This document shows positions 33,632-43,434 of a stretch of 47,524 bases of DNA, one piece after another (position 1 is the first letter of the stretch; each line of letters opens with the position of its first letter). Origin of the DNA: Gammaproteobacteria bacterium (lineage in GTDB: Bacteria > Pseudomonadota > Gammaproteobacteria > JAJPIJ01). The notes below the pieces were generated by a model. It was not told the DNA's origin. It ran no database searches and was given only the letters and a program-made list of their open reading frames with translations. A program made the position numbers and the translations under genes. Where the stretch lies: positions 1-47,524 of the forward strand of contig JAJPIJ010000010.1 in the NCBI GenBank assembly GCA_021324815.1. Direction: 5' to 3'.

Positions 33632-34901
33632 AACGCAGCGCCTCCGCGGGCTGGGTGCGGGCCGCGCGCCAGGCCGGATAGAGCGTCGCCAGCAGGCACA
33701 GCGCGCCGCCCACCGCCAGCACCACGCCGACGTCCGGCCAGCGCAAATCGGACGGAATGTCGCTGATGTAATACACCGTCGGGTCGAACACCTTGAAGTG
33801 CAGCGATTGCTCAAGCAATCGCATGATCGCCGGCAGATGCAGGGCCAGCACCACGCCGGCCGCGCCGCCCAGCAACATGCCGGACGCGCCGATCACGATC
33901 CCCTGGGCGATGAAGATCTGCATGACCTGCCGGGTGCGCAATCCCAGCGTACGCAGGATGGCGATGTCCGCCTGCTTGTCGATGACCACCATGACCAGCG
34001 TGGCTACGATGTTGAACACCGCCACCGCCACGATCAGCGACAGGATCACGAACATCATCACCTTCTCGGTCTTGAGCGCGTGAAAGAAGCTCACGTGCTC
34101 CTCGGTCCACGGCACGGCGCGATAACGACCGCCGGCGGCGGCGTTGAGGGCCGCGGCCACCTCCGGCGCGGCGAAGGCGTCGTCGAGCTTGAGCCGCAGC
34201 CCGCTGACGCCGTCCGGCAGGCGGAAGAATCGCGCGGCGTCCTGCATGTGCACCACCGCCGTCGCCGTGTCGTATTCCTGCGTGCCGACTTCGAACACGC
34301 CGGCCACGGTGAAGCGCTTCGAACGCGGCAGCACGCCGGCGGGCGTGGCGACGGGCTGCGGCGAGATCACCGTCACCTTGTCGCCCACGCCGGCGCGCAG
34401 CGCCCGCGCCAGGCCCCCGCCCAGCACGATCGCGAATTGCCCCGGCGCCAGGTCCTGCAGGCGCCCCTCCACCATCTTGTCGGCGAGCGACAGGGCCTGT
34501 GACTGCGCCGGCAGGATGCCGCGCAACCGCACCCCGTTGACGTAGCCGGCGTGCACGATCATGGCCTCGCCCTCCACCTCCGGGGCGATGGCCCGCACCC
34601 GCGGCTGGCGCTGCAGCCGCTCTTCCAGGCTTTTCCAGTCCGCCAGCGTCCCCCCCTCCGCCGCCGGCCGCACCCACACGTGCGCGGTCATGCCGAGGAT
34701 GCGCCCGCGCAATTCCCGCTCGAAGCCGTTCATCACCGAGAGGATCACGATCAACGCCATGATGCCGAGCGTCACGCCCAGAAGCGAGCTCAGCGAGATG
34801 AAGGAGATGAAGCGGTTGCGGCGCCGGGCGCGCAGATAGCGCAGGCCGATGCGCAGGGTCAGCGGCAGGTGCATGCGACGCTCAGCCGGGGGATTGCTCA
34901 T
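33624..34901 (-). CDS. lolC: Lipoprotein-releasing permease, LolC/LolE family (second of pair)
   Basis: The 425-aa permease has one N-terminal helix ([36 protein letters not shown] region, about 28-60), a large periplasmic MacB-like domain, and three C-terminal helices. It ends in the family tail [17 protein letters not shown]. It is coupled to its paralogue by an ATGA overlap and to lolD by an 8-nt overlap. Assignment as LolC rather than LolE is uncertain, because both paralogues share a LolE-like loop ([11 protein letters not shown]). Confidence 0.92.
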   Translation of the reverse strand: MSNPPAERRMHLPLTLRIGLRYLRARRRNRFISFISLSSLLGVTLGIMALIVILSVMNGFERELRGRILGMTAHVWVRPAAEGGTLADWKSLEERLQRQPRVRAIAPEVEGEAMIVHAGYVNGVRLRGILPAQSQALSLADKMVEGRLQDLAPGQFAIVLGGGLARALRAGVGDKVTVISPQPVATPAGVLPRSKRFTVAGVFEVGTQEYDTATAVVHMQDAARFFRLPDGVSGLRLKLDDAFAAPEVAAALNAAAGGRYRAVPWTEEHVSFFHALKTEKVMMFVILSLIVAVAVFNIVATLVMVVIDKQADIAILRTLGLRTRQVMQIFIAQGIVIGASGMLLGGAAGVVLALHLPAIMRLLEQSLHFKVFDPTVYYISDIPSDLRWPDVGVVLAVGGALCLLATLYPAWRAARTQPAEALRYE

Positions 34902-36145
34902 TCATAACGCAGCGCCTCCGCCGGCGGCGACGCCGCCGCGCGCCAGGCGGGATAAAGGGTGGCCAGAAGACAAAGCACGAGGGCGGTGATCACGATCACC
35001 GCCACGTCGAGGCCGTGGACGTCCGAGGGCACCTGGCTCAGGAAGTACACGTCCGGCGGCAGGAAGCGCACGCCCGAGGCCTGCTCGATAGAGCGGGCGA
35101 TGTTGTGGATGTGTCGCGCCAGATAGACGCCGCCGGCGCCGCCGGCGGCCGCGCCGACGCCGCCCACGATCATGCCCTGGGTGATGAACACCCCCATCAC
35201 CCGCCGACGCGCCAGGCCCAGCGTGCGCAGGATGGCGATGTCGGCGAGCTTGTCGCGCACCACCATGACCAGCATCGACACGATGTTGAAGGCCGCCACC
35301 AGCACGACCAGAAGCACGATGATGAACATCATCGACTTCTGGCTTTTGAGCGCCTTGAAGAAATTGACGTAAAACTGCGTCCAGTCGGCGACGGCGTAAT
35401 CATCGTCCAGCGCCTGCATTACGTCGTCCTTGAGCGCGGGCGCCGCCAGCGCGTCGTCGAAGCGCAGCCGCACGCCGCTCACGCCCCTGCCCATGTGGAA
35501 CAATCCGGCGGCGTCGTCCAGGTGCATCAGCGCCAGCGTCGAGTCGAATTCGTACATGCCGACGTCGAAGATGCCGGCCACCGTGAAACGCTGCAGCTCC
35601 GGAATGATCTCGTCCGGCCCGCCGCCGGGCTGCGGCGCGATCACGTTCAGGGGATCGCCCACATGCGCGTGCAGTTTTTCCGCCAGCGCCCGGCCCAGGA
35701 TCACGCGGCGCGATCCGGGCGCGAGATCCGAGAGCCGCCCCTGCCGCAGGTGATCGCCGATCACCGACACGCGCTCCTCCACGCCCGGCATGACGCCGTA
35801 GACCACGATGCCGTTGACGCTGCCCGCGTGCGTGACCATCGCCGCGGAGCGTATGAACGGGGCGGCGCCGGTGACGTGCGGCAGGCGCGACAGGCGCCCG
35901 GTCAGCGCCGGCCAGTCGGTGATGACGTGCACGCGCCGGAACACGGTGGCGTGCGCCAGCACGCCGAGGATGCGGCGGTGCAGTTCGCGCTCGAAGCCGT
36001 TCATCACCGACAGCACCACGATGAGCGCCGCCACGCCGAGCGCCACGCCCATGATCGAGGTGGCGGAGATGAACGAGATGAAGTGATTGCGGCGCCGGGC
36101 GCGGGTGTAGCGTGCTCCAATGTAGACCGGCAGGGGACGGAACAT
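34898..36145 (-). CDS. lolE: Lipoprotein-releasing permease, LolC/LolE family (first of pair)
   Basis: The 415-aa paralogue has the same plan: FISFISATSIMGVALGVAALIVVLSVMNGF near the start, a periplasmic domain, three C-terminal helices and tail [18 protein letters not shown]. It is the first gene of the lol-comEC run and is divergent from tsaB with only 50 nt between them. Order permease-permease-ATPase differs from lolC-lolD-lolE of E. coli. The LolC/LolE name is provisional. Confidence 0.92.
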   Translation of the reverse strand: MFRPLPVYIGARYTRARRRNHFISFISATSIMGVALGVAALIVVLSVMNGFERELHRRILGVLAHATVFRRVHVITDWPALTGRLSRLPHVTGAAPFIRSAAMVTHAGSVNGIVVYGVMPGVEERVSVIGDHLRQGRLSDLAPGSRRVILGRALAEKLHAHVGDPLNVIAPQPGGGPDEIIPELQRFTVAGIFDVGMYEFDSTLALMHLDDAAGLFHMGRGVSGVRLRFDDALAAPALKDDVMQALDDDYAVADWTQFYVNFFKALKSQKSMMFIIVLLVVLVAAFNIVSMLVMVVRDKLADIAILRTLGLARRRVMGVFITQGMIVGGVGAAAGGAGGVYLARHIHNIARSIEQASGVRFLPPDVYFLSQVPSDVHGLDVAVIVITALVLCLLATLYPAWRAAASPPAEALRYE

Positions 36146-36195
36146 GCGCGGATTATACGGAAAAAGCCTCGCCGGAGTTGTGGAATAATGGCGGC

Positions 36196-36900
36196 ATGCA
36201 CGCGGGGGACGTCAACATCCTGGCCATCGACACCGCCACCGACGCCTGCTCGGCGGCGGTGCTCGCGGGCGGCGCGGTGCACGAGCGCTTCGAAATCGCG
36301 CCCCAGCGGCATGCGGAAATGATCCTGCCCATGATCGAGGCGGTGCTGGTGGAGGCCCGCCTGCAACTGCGGGCCCTGCACGCCCTTGCCTTCGGCCGCG
36401 GGCCCGGCGCCTTCACCGGCGTGCGCATCGGCACCGCGGTCATGCAGGGCATCGCGCTCGGCACCGGGTTGCGGCTCATCCCGGTGTCATCGCTGGCGGC
36501 GCTGGCTTGCGGCTGCGGTGAGGCCGGCGATGCATTCATACTGGGCGCCTTCGACGCCCGCCGCGACGAGGTGTACCTGGGCGGCTACCAGGTCCATGAC
36601 CGGCGGGTGGCGACGCTGGTGCCGGAGCGGGTCTGCGCGCCGGCATCCGCGCCCGCGCTGCCGCCGGGGACATGGGTGGGCGCGGGGCCCGGCTTTGCCG
36701 CGATGGACGGCATGCTGGGCCGGCACTACGGCCGGCAGCTGAAATCCATCGCCGCTGATCGCCTCCCCCGCGCCCGCCACGTGGCGTTGCTGGCGCGTGA
36801 ACTCCACCTGGCGAACGACACCAGGGACGCCGCCGACGCCCTGCCTTCCTATATTCGCGACGAGGTGGCCCAGCCGCGCCCCGCCGGGGGATCGCCGTGA
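36196..36900 (+). CDS. tsaB: tRNA threonylcarbamoyladenosine biosynthesis protein TsaB
   Basis: TsaB partners TsaD and TsaE to make the t6A37 modification of ANN-decoding tRNAs. The 234-aa protein has NILAIDTATDACSAAVL at the ASKHA ATPase start, then HALAFGRGPGAFTGVRIGTA. ATG 36196 is chosen as the first start in front of the family's N-terminal beta strand. Its TGA overlaps the GTG of the methyltransferase gene (GTGA). Confidence 0.95.
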   Translation: MHAGDVNILAIDTATDACSAAVLAGGAVHERFEIAPQRHAEMILPMIEAVLVEARLQLRALHALAFGRGPGAFTGVRIGTAVMQGIALGTGLRLIPVSSLAALACGCGEAGDAFILGAFDARRDEVYLGGYQVHDRRVATLVPERVCAPASAPALPPGTWVGAGPGFAAMDGMLGRHYGRQLKSIAADRLPRARHVALLARELHLANDTRDAADALPSYIRDEVAQPRPAGGSP

Positions 36901-37559
36901 GCAACAAAACCATCTCCATGACGCCGCTGCTTTACGATTATCTGCTGGCGGTCTCGCTGCATGAGCCGGCGCTGCTGCGCGAGCTGCGCGAGGAGACCGC
37001 GCGGCTGCCGCAGGCCAGCATGCAGATCGCCCCGGAACAGGGGCAGTTCATGGGGCTGATGGTGAAATTGATGGGCGTGCGCCGGGCGCTCGAGATCGGC
37101 GTTTTCACCGGCTACAGCGCCCTGTCCGTCGCCTTGCGCCTGCCGGCGGAGGGCCGCCTCATCGCCTGCGATATAAGTGAAAGATGGACTACCATCGCCC
37201 GGCGTTACTTCACGCGGGCCGGCGTGGCGGAAAAAATCGACCTGCGCATCGCCCCCGCCCTCGATACCCTCAATGCATTGCTGGCGACCGGACAGGGCGG
37301 CAGCTTCGATCTCGCCTTCATCGACGCCGACAAGGAGAATTACATCGCCTACTACGAGGCCTGCCTCAAGCTGCTGCGCCGCGGCGGCCTCATCATGGCG
37401 GACAACGTGCTGTGGGACGGCAAGGTTGCTGATCCGATTCAGAACGACAGCGCGACCCTCGCCCTGCGCGCCTTCAATGCCCATGTGCACGCCGATGCGC
37501 GCGTCGAACTCAGCATGCTGCCGCTTGCCGATGGCCTGGCGTTGATTTTGAAATTATGA
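36897..37559 (+). CDS. Class I SAM-dependent O-methyltransferase (caffeoyl-CoA OMT-like)
   Basis: The 220-aa protein matches the cation-dependent O-methyltransferase family. The SAM loop is ALEIGVFTGYSALSVALRLP (near 62-81). Metal and catalytic parts are FIDADKENYIAYYE and GGLIMADNVLWDGKV. The start is GTG 36897 overlapping the tsaB stop, so it is translationally coupled. The acceptor is unknown; family members methylate catechols or other hydroxyls. After the stop, CCCCCTT-GCA-AAGGGGG (37581-37597) forms a hairpin without a T run. Confidence 0.9.
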   Translation: MSNKTISMTPLLYDYLLAVSLHEPALLRELREETARLPQASMQIAPEQGQFMGLMVKLMGVRRALEIGVFTGYSALSVALRLPAEGRLIACDISERWTTIARRYFTRAGVAEKIDLRIAPALDTLNALLATGQGGSFDLAFIDADKENYIAYYEACLKLLRRGGLIMADNVLWDGKVADPIQNDSATLALRAFNAHVHADARVELSMLPLADGLALILKL

Positions 37560-37600
37560 AAAACCACAAGCCTTAGTGATCCCCCTTGCAAAGGGGGGCG

Positions 37601-37678
37601 TTATCCACAGGGACTTCCCATTTTTCTGTAATCATTCTGTCACGCGGCCAAGCCCGTGTTATCCCCATGTTGTCCACC
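37601..37678. promoter_or_regulatory. DnaA-box cluster upstream of nrdA
   Basis: TTATCCACA at 37601-37609 is a perfect DnaA box. TTATCCCCA (37659-37667) has one mismatch and TTGTCCACC (37670-37678) has two. DnaA boxes upstream of nrdAB link nucleotide supply to replication in E. coli, and the same logic is inferred here. These lie about 70-150 nt upstream of the predicted -35 box. Confidence 0.6.
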
Positions 37679-37699
37679 CGCCTTCCCCAAATGTATTGA

Positions 37700-37736
37700 A
37701 TCTAATATATTCAGAATAATACACAACATATTGTGG
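37700..37736 (+). promoter_or_regulatory. Tandem NrdR boxes upstream of nrdA
   Basis: ACACAACATATTGTGG (37721-37736) is close to the NrdR consensus. ATCTAATATATTCAGA (37700-37715) keeps the central AATATATT core. The centres are 21 bp apart, two helical turns, as in known NrdR operators. No nrdR gene is in the window. Confidence 0.65.
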
Positions 37737-37748
37737 TAAAAAGGATAG

Positions 37749-37777
37749 TTGACCGCATCAGATTGTGGTGCTATGTT
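37749..37777 (+). promoter_or_regulatory. Predicted sigma-70 promoter of nrdAB
   Basis: TTGACC (37749-37754), a 17-nt spacer and TATGTT (37772-37777) form a plausible promoter just downstream of the NrdR boxes. The resulting leader of about 120 nt ends with GGGAGAG (37890-37896) before ATG 37905. Confidence 0.5.
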
Positions 37778-37904
37778 ACTTCCAGACTGCTTCCAGGCAG
37801 CATAAACAAGCGAATTCCGGCCGGGTTTCGCCGTTTCAAATCGGGGAACGTTGCGTCAGGCGGACCGGCAGAAGTTAGAAAAATTTCAAGGGAGAGAGCG
37901 AATT

Positions 37905-40805
37905 ATGGGTTTAGACAGCGCCACCGCCCGGCCCAAGATGGCAACCACGGTCGCGGGACAGACCACCGAACTGGTGGAGCAGACCGTAAACCTGAACATA
38001 CCCAGCGACACGGAATTAAGCGCCACCACCCCCGGGCAGTACCGCGTCATCCGCCGCAACGGCAAGCTGACCACCTTCGATCAGAACAAAATCGCCGTGG
38101 CCCTGACCAAGGCCTTCCTGGCCGTGGAAGGCGGCAGCGCCGCCGCCTCGACCCGCATCCACGAAACCGTCAGGACCCTGACCGAGCAGGTGGTGCGCGC
38201 CATCACCCGCCGGCTGCCCGGCGGCGGCACCGTCCACATCGAGGACATCCAGGACCAGGTGGAGCTGGCGCTGATGCGCGCCGGCGAACACAAGGTGGCG
38301 CGCGACTACGTGCTGTACCGGGAGGAGCGCAACCGCGCCCGCGCCGCGGAGAAGGCCGCCGCCGAGGAGGCGCGGCGGCCGCCGGCCCTGCGCGTGACGC
38401 TGGCGCACGGCGCCCAGACGCCGCTGGACGAGGCGCGCCTGGAACGCCTGGTGCGCGAGGCCTGCGCCGGCCTGGCCGAGACCCATCCCCAGGTCGTGAT
38501 CGAGGAGACCAAGCGCAATCTGTTCGACGGCGTCGCCGAAAAGGACGTCGCCAAGGCGCTCATCATGGCCGCCCGCACCTTCATCGAGAAGGAGCCGAAC
38601 TATTCCTACGTCGCCGCCCGCCTGCTGCTGGACAGTCTGCGGCATGAGGCGCTGTCCTTCGTGTTCGACCGGCCCATGGCCGCCACCCAGCAGGAGATGG
38701 GCGAGCGCTACGGCGAATATTTCAAGGCCTACATCAAGCGCGCCACCGATCTGGAGCTGATGGACAGGCGCCTGTGCAACTACAACCTGGACATGCTGGC
38801 CGCGGCGCTGAAACCGGAACGCGACTTCCAGTTCACCTACCTGGGCCTGCAGACGCTCTACGACCGCTATTTCCTGCACAGCAAGGGCGTGCGCTTCGAA
38901 CTGCCGCAGGTCTTCTTCATGCGCGTGGCCATGGGACTGGCCATCAACGAACTGGAGCCGGAGAAGCGCAGCATCGAGTTCTACGACCTGCTGTCCTCGT
39001 TCGACTTCATGTCCAGCACGCCGACGCTGTTCAATTCCGGCACGCTGCGGCCGCAGTTGTCGTCCTGCTATCTCACCACGGTTGCGGATGATCTGGACGG
39101 CATTTTCAATGCCATCAAGGACAACGCCCTGCTCTCCAAGTACGCGGGCGGGCTCGGCAACGACTGGACGCCGGTGCGCGGCATGGGCGCCCACATCAAG
39201 GGCACCAACGGCAAGTCGCAGGGCGTGGTGCCGTTCCTCAAGGTCGCCAACGACACCGCGGTGGCCGTCAATCAGGGCGGCAAGCGCAAGGGCGCCCTGT
39301 GCTCCTACCTCGAAACCTGGCACATCGACATCGAGGAATTCCTCGAGCTGCGCAAGAACACCGGCGACGATCGCCGCCGCACCCACGACATGAACACCGC
39401 CAACTGGGTGCCGGACCTGTTCATGAAGCGCGTGATCGAGAACGGCGAGTGGACGCTGTTCTCGCCGGACGAGACGCCGGATCTGCACGACCTCACGGGC
39501 CAGGCCTTCGAGGAGCGCTACCGCCATTACGAGGACAAGGCCCGGCGCGGCGAGCTCAAAAACACCAAGACCCTGCGCGCCGCCGATCTGTGGCGCAAGA
39601 TGCTGGGCATGCTCTACGAGACCGGCCACCCGTGGATCACGTTCAAGGATCCCTGCAATGTGCGCTCGCCGCAGCAGCACGCGGGCGTGGTGCACAGCTC
39701 CACCCTCTGCACCGAGATCACGCTCAACACCTCCAGCAGCGAGATCGCCGTGTGCAACCTCGGCTCGATCAACCTCGCCCAGCACATCCGGGACGGCCAG
39801 CTGGATCTGCCCAAGCTCGAGCGCACGGTGCGCACGGCCATGCGCATGCTGGACAACGTCATCGACATCAACTACTACAGCGTGCCCACGGCGCGCAATT
39901 CCAACCTGCGCCACCGCCCCGTCGGCCTCGGCATCATGGGGTTCCAGGACGCGCTGTACCAGTTGCGCATCCCCAACGAATCCATGGAGGCCGTCGAATT
40001 CGCCGATCGCTCCATGGAAGCGGTGAGTTTCTGCGCGATCATGGCCTCGACCGAGCTGGCCGAGGAGCGCGGCACTTACTCCAGCTATCAAGGCTCGCTG
40101 TGGAGCCGCGGCATCCTGCCCATAGACTCGATCCGCCTGCTGGAGGACAGCCGCGGCGGCTACCTCGACGTCGACCGCACCGCCACGCTGAACTGGAGCG
40201 CGCTGCGGGCGCGCGTCCAGCGCGTCGGCATGCGCAACTCCAACACCATGGCCATCGCGCCGACCGCCACCATCTCCAACATCTGCGGCGTGGTGCAGTC
40301 CATCGAGCCGACCTACCAGAACCTGTACGTCAAATCGAACCTGTCGGGCGAGTTCACCGTCGTCAATCCCTATCTGGTGCGCGATCTCAAGAAGCTGGGC
40401 CTGTGGGACGAGGTCATGGTGAACGACCTCAAGTACTACGACGGCTCGGTGTCGCCCATCGATCGCATCCCCGGGGACTTGAAGAAGCTCTACGCCACCG
40501 CCTTCGAGATCGATCCGCGCTGGCTGGTGGAGGCGGCCGCGCGCCGCCAGAAATGGATCGATCAGGCGCAGTCGCTCAACCTGTACCTGGCCGAGCCCAA
40601 CGGCAAGAAGCTCGACAATCTCTACAAGCTGGCCTGGGTGCGCGGGCTCAAGACCACCTACTACCTGCGCTCCATCGGCGCCACGCACGTGGAGAAGAGC
40701 ACGCTGGCCGAGGGCAAGCTGAACGCGGTCAAGAACGAAATGACGGACGGCGACGCGCCGAAGGCCTGCTCCATCACCGACCCCGAATGTGAATCCTGCC
40801 AGTAA
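37905..40805 (+). CDS. nrdA: Ribonucleoside-diphosphate reductase, alpha subunit (class I)
   Basis: The enzyme reduces ribonucleotides to deoxyribonucleotides. The 966-aa length and layout match the Pseudomonas type. A functional-looking ATP-cone (about 47-140, [17 protein letters not shown]) is followed by a second degenerate one (about 155-245). Active-site Cys are in LSSCYL, STLCTEI (C602) and AVCNLGS. The Tyr pair is in KTTYYLRS, and C-terminal shuttle Cys are in [12 protein letters not shown]. The residue two before the thiyl Cys, Asn437 in E. coli, is Thr600 here. ATG 37905 is chosen for the GGGAGAG site; longer frames read through the control region. nrdB follows after 14 nt. Confidence 0.96.
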   Translation: MGLDSATARPKMATTVAGQTTELVEQTVNLNIPSDTELSATTPGQYRVIRRNGKLTTFDQNKIAVALTKAFLAVEGGSAAASTRIHETVRTLTEQVVRAITRRLPGGGTVHIEDIQDQVELALMRAGEHKVARDYVLYREERNRARAAEKAAAEEARRPPALRVTLAHGAQTPLDEARLERLVREACAGLAETHPQVVIEETKRNLFDGVAEKDVAKALIMAARTFIEKEPNYSYVAARLLLDSLRHEALSFVFDRPMAATQQEMGERYGEYFKAYIKRATDLELMDRRLCNYNLDMLAAALKPERDFQFTYLGLQTLYDRYFLHSKGVRFELPQVFFMRVAMGLAINELEPEKRSIEFYDLLSSFDFMSSTPTLFNSGTLRPQLSSCYLTTVADDLDGIFNAIKDNALLSKYAGGLGNDWTPVRGMGAHIKGTNGKSQGVVPFLKVANDTAVAVNQGGKRKGALCSYLETWHIDIEEFLELRKNTGDDRRRTHDMNTANWVPDLFMKRVIENGEWTLFSPDETPDLHDLTGQAFEERYRHYEDKARRGELKNTKTLRAADLWRKMLGMLYETGHPWITFKDPCNVRSPQQHAGVVHSSTLCTEITLNTSSSEIAVCNLGSINLAQHIRDGQLDLPKLERTVRTAMRMLDNVIDINYYSVPTARNSNLRHRPVGLGIMGFQDALYQLRIPNESMEAVEFADRSMEAVSFCAIMASTELAEERGTYSSYQGSLWSRGILPIDSIRLLEDSRGGYLDVDRTATLNWSALRARVQRVGMRNSNTMAIAPTATISNICGVVQSIEPTYQNLYVKSNLSGEFTVVNPYLVRDLKKLGLWDEVMVNDLKYYDGSVSPIDRIPGDLKKLYATAFEIDPRWLVEAAARRQKWIDQAQSLNLYLAEPNGKKLDNLYKLAWVRGLKTTYYLRSIGATHVEKSTLAEGKLNAVKNEMTDGDAPKACSITDPECESCQ

Positions 40806-40819
40806 GGAGACCAGAAACC

Positions 40820-42067
40820 ATGCTGAACTGGGAAGACCCGATTAGCGCGCTGAAGTCAAAACCCACCCCGCATTTCGATCCGCAGGTGGCGGGGCTGGCC
40901 GCCGAAGCCGTGGCCGACACCGCTTCGCAGGCGGCACCGGCGCCCGCGGCCGTGGAAATGCCGCAGTTCACGCCGCGCGTGACCGTCGGCACCGACGCCA
41001 ACGGCGAGCAACACGGCGTCACCGGCCTGGAGGAGGTCGAGTTCGGCGCCCACCGCCTGTCGGTCGACGACAAGCGCATGATCAACTGCCGCGCCGACGT
41101 CAACCAGCTGGTGCCGTTCAAGTACCAGTGGGCCTGGCAGAAGTACCTTGACGCCTGCGCCAACCACTGGATGCCGCAGGAAATCAACATGAACGCCGAT
41201 ATCGCGCTGTGGAAGGATCCGCACGGCCTCACCGAGGACGAGCGCCTGATCGTCAAGCGCAACCTCGGCTTTTTCTCCACAGCCGACTCGCTGGTGGCCA
41301 ACAACCTGGTGCTGGCGGTGTACCGCCACATCACCAACCCGGAGTGCCGCCAGTACCTGCTGCGCCAGGCCTTCGAGGAGGCGCTGCACACGCACGCCTA
41401 CCAGTATTGCGTGGAGAGCCTGGCGCTGGACGAGGCCGAAATCTTCAACATGTACCGCGAGGTGCCGGCGGTGCACGACAAGTCGGCCTGGGCCATGCGC
41501 TTCACCAACAGCCTGGGCGATCCGAATTTTCACACCGGCACCTACGACGCCGACCAGCGCCTGCTGCGCGATCTGATCGCCTTCTATGTCGTTTTCGAAG
41601 GCATCTTCTTCTACGTCGGCTTCGTGCAGGTGCTGTCCATGGGCCGCCGCAACAAGATGACCGGCGTCGCCGAGCAGTTCCAGTACATCATGCGCGACGA
41701 ATCGATGCACATGAATTTCGGCATCGACGTCATCAACCAGATCAAGATCGAGAATCCGCAGTTGTGGACGGCCGCGTTCCGCGACGAAATGACCCGGCTC
41801 ATCCGCGAGGGCGTGGAACTCGAGGTGCGCTACGCCCGCGACACCATGCCGCGTGGCGTGCTGGGACTGAACGCCGCCATGTTCGAGGAATACCTGCACT
41901 TCATCGCCAACCGGCGCTGCGCGCAGATTGGCCTGCCCGAGCAATACCCGGGGGCGACGAATCCGTTTCCATGGATGAGCGAGGTGATCGACCTCAAGAA
42001 GGAGAAGAACTTCTTCGAGACGCGCGTCACCGAGTACCAGACAGGCGGTGCTTTAAGCTGGGATTGA
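40820..42067 (+). CDS. nrdB: Ribonucleoside-diphosphate reductase, beta subunit (class I)
   Basis: NrdB holds the metal centre that starts radical chemistry. The 415-aa protein has ligands in MPQEINM, in [12 protein letters not shown] (Glu, His and the radical Tyr at the E. coli Tyr122 position), in [11 protein letters not shown] and in [10 protein letters not shown]. The Tyr argues for a tyrosyl-radical enzyme rather than the Tyr-less Chlamydia type. An Ala/Pro-rich segment (about 28-47) precedes the core. TAAGGAG provides the ribosome site. Confidence 0.97.
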   Translation: MLNWEDPISALKSKPTPHFDPQVAGLAAEAVADTASQAAPAPAAVEMPQFTPRVTVGTDANGEQHGVTGLEEVEFGAHRLSVDDKRMINCRADVNQLVPFKYQWAWQKYLDACANHWMPQEINMNADIALWKDPHGLTEDERLIVKRNLGFFSTADSLVANNLVLAVYRHITNPECRQYLLRQAFEEALHTHAYQYCVESLALDEAEIFNMYREVPAVHDKSAWAMRFTNSLGDPNFHTGTYDADQRLLRDLIAFYVVFEGIFFYVGFVQVLSMGRRNKMTGVAEQFQYIMRDESMHMNFGIDVINQIKIENPQLWTAAFRDEMTRLIREGVELEVRYARDTMPRGVLGLNAAMFEEYLHFIANRRCAQIGLPEQYPGATNPFPWMSEVIDLKKEKNFFETRVTEYQTGGALSWD

Positions 42068-42112
42068 CGGGGGCACCTCTCCTCTCCAGCTTCACAGGCA
42101 CCGTCTCCTTAC

Positions 42113-42139
42113 GCGCCCGCGCCCGCGGGCGCTTTTTTT
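42113..42139 (+). terminator. Rho-independent terminator of nrdAB
   Basis: GCGCCCGC (42113-42120), loop GCCC, and GCGGGCGC (42125-42132) are followed by seven T residues. The perfect 8-bp GC stem makes this a strong terminator. Confidence 0.92.
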
Positions 42140-42153
42140 GATTGGCTGTTTTT

Positions 42154-42341
42154 CTCTGAATAAGTCCATCCTGGACTTTTCAGAGCCGGGAAACAAAATG
42201 CGACCCGGACTCGTGGCCGCGGGACGGCTCTTTCGGGGAGGGGCGCAGCGGCTGCTCCCGCACCAAAGCTACGCTCACCACGTCGCAGCCGCGGATTTTG
42301 TTTCCCTCCGTTTCTCAGCAGCGGACATGCTGCTGAGAAAC
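42154..42341. repeat. Two-hairpin extragenic repeat element, copy 2
   Basis: The 322-nt gap between nrdB and htpX holds the terminator and this element. The left hairpin is CTCTGAATAAGTCC (42154-42167) with GGACTTTTCAGAG (42173-42185). The right one is GTTTCTCAGCAGC (42310-42322) with GCTGCTGAGAAAC (42329-42341), a perfect 13-bp stem. Between them GGGAAACAAAAT (42188-42199) pairs perfectly with ATTTTGTTTCCC (42295-42306), so the unit is a nested palindrome. The AGTCC-loop-GGACTTTT core is shared with the element at 14963-15114. Confidence 0.7.
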
Positions 42342-42389
42342 GCCGGTGCATCCATGTACCGGATACCCGATTTTTTGTATGGCCTACTC

Positions 42390-43283
42390 TCAAGCCGCAT
42401 TGCGCAGGGCGGCGATGCGTTCCTCGAGCGGCGGATGGCTCATGAACAGGCGCATGAATCCGCCGTCACGGCCGCCGGAGATGCCGAAGGCCGCCAGCTG
42501 CTGCGGCAGACGGGGAGGCTCGTAGGCCGCCTGCAGCCGCTCCAGCGCGGCAATCATCTTGTCGCGGCCCGCGAGCCGGGCGCCGCCGGCGTCGGCGCGG
42601 AATTCGCGCTGGCGGCTGAACCACATCACGATGATGCTGGCCAGAATGCCGAACACCAGCTGGGCCACCATCACCGTCAGCCAGTAGCCGGGGCCATAAC
42701 CATAATTGCGGTTGTCGCCCCGCGATAGCGCCTGATCAACGATGAAGCCGACCACCCGCGACAGGAAGAACACGAACGTGTTCAGGACGCCCTGGATCAG
42801 GGCCATCGTGACCATGTCGCCGTTGGAGACATGGGTGATTTCATGCCCCAGCACGGCCTCGGCCTCGGCCTGATCCATCTGCCGCAGGAGACCGGTGCTG
42901 ACCGCGACCAGCGCATGATCGCGGTCCATGCCGGTGGCGAAGGCATTGATGTCGGGGCTGTCATAGACGGCCACCTCCGGCATGCCGATGCCGGCGGCCC
43001 GTGCATGATGCGACACGGTTTGCAACAGCCACGCCTCGGCGGCGTTGGCGGGCTGCTCGATGACCCGCGCGCCGGTGGAAATCTTGGCCAGGAACTTGGA
43101 CATGGCCAGCGAAATGAACGAGCCGGTCATGCCGATGACACCCGCCGCCGCCAGTAAATTCATCAGATCGATGTGCACGCCCCGCTGGTACAGGGCGGTT
43201 TCAAGCCCCAGGACCTTGAGGACAAAGGAAATGACCACCATGACCGCGATATTGGTGGCCAGGAATAAAAGCAAGCGACGCAT
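42390..43283 (-). CDS. htpX: Membrane zinc metalloprotease HtpX
   Basis: HtpX degrades misfolded inner-membrane proteins under stress. The 297-aa M48 protease has two N-terminal helices (about 5-25 and 40-60), zinc site VLGHEITHVSNGD with downstream Glu in REFRADAGGARLAG, and two more central helices. The C-terminal SHPPLEERIAAL is a family mark. GAGAGGGGAC precedes the ATG. A sigma-32 promoter lies 36 nt upstream. Confidence 0.97.
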   Translation of the reverse strand: MRRLLLFLATNIAVMVVISFVLKVLGLETALYQRGVHIDLMNLLAAAGVIGMTGSFISLAMSKFLAKISTGARVIEQPANAAEAWLLQTVSHHARAAGIGMPEVAVYDSPDINAFATGMDRDHALVAVSTGLLRQMDQAEAEAVLGHEITHVSNGDMVTMALIQGVLNTFVFFLSRVVGFIVDQALSRGDNRNYGYGPGYWLTVMVAQLVFGILASIIVMWFSRQREFRADAGGARLAGRDKMIAALERLQAAYEPPRLPQQLAAFGISGGRDGGFMRLFMSHPPLEERIAALRNAA

Positions 43284-43319
43284 TGCAGTCCCCTCTCGTT
43301 GGAATATCCGGTGCAGATT

Positions 43320-43347
43320 AGATGGGGTTTGCAGCCTTTCGTTTCAA
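43320..43347 (-). promoter_or_regulatory. Sigma-32 (RpoH) heat-shock promoter of htpX
   Basis: On the minus strand TTGAAA (43342-43347), a 14-nt spacer and CCCCATCT (43320-43327) match the RpoH consensus (CTTGAAA, 13-15 nt, CCCCATNT) almost exactly. The position fits an htpX mRNA leader of about 30 nt. Confidence 0.88.
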
Positions 43348-43434
43348 TGGCGGTTTCATTGTATAATTCAAATTAATTGATATATATAATATATTGATAA
43401 TAAAACATAAATTATATCATCTTGAAGTAAAATC

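Noticed and set aside
37581-37597. Hairpin after the O-methyltransferase as a rho-independent terminator
   Set aside because: The stem is good but no T run follows, so it was kept only as a note.
37601-37678. DnaA boxes as a chromosomal origin
   Set aside because: There is no dnaA, dnaN or gidA nearby and no AT-rich unwinding repeats; control of nrdAB explains the sites better.
37733-38647. 304-aa frame starting upstream of nrdA
   Set aside because: It begins in the control region and continues in a non-coding frame of nrdA.
38016-40688. 890-aa open frame on the minus strand opposite nrdA
   Set aside because: Antisense to an intact, highly conserved gene; the composition is typical of a codon-complement shadow.
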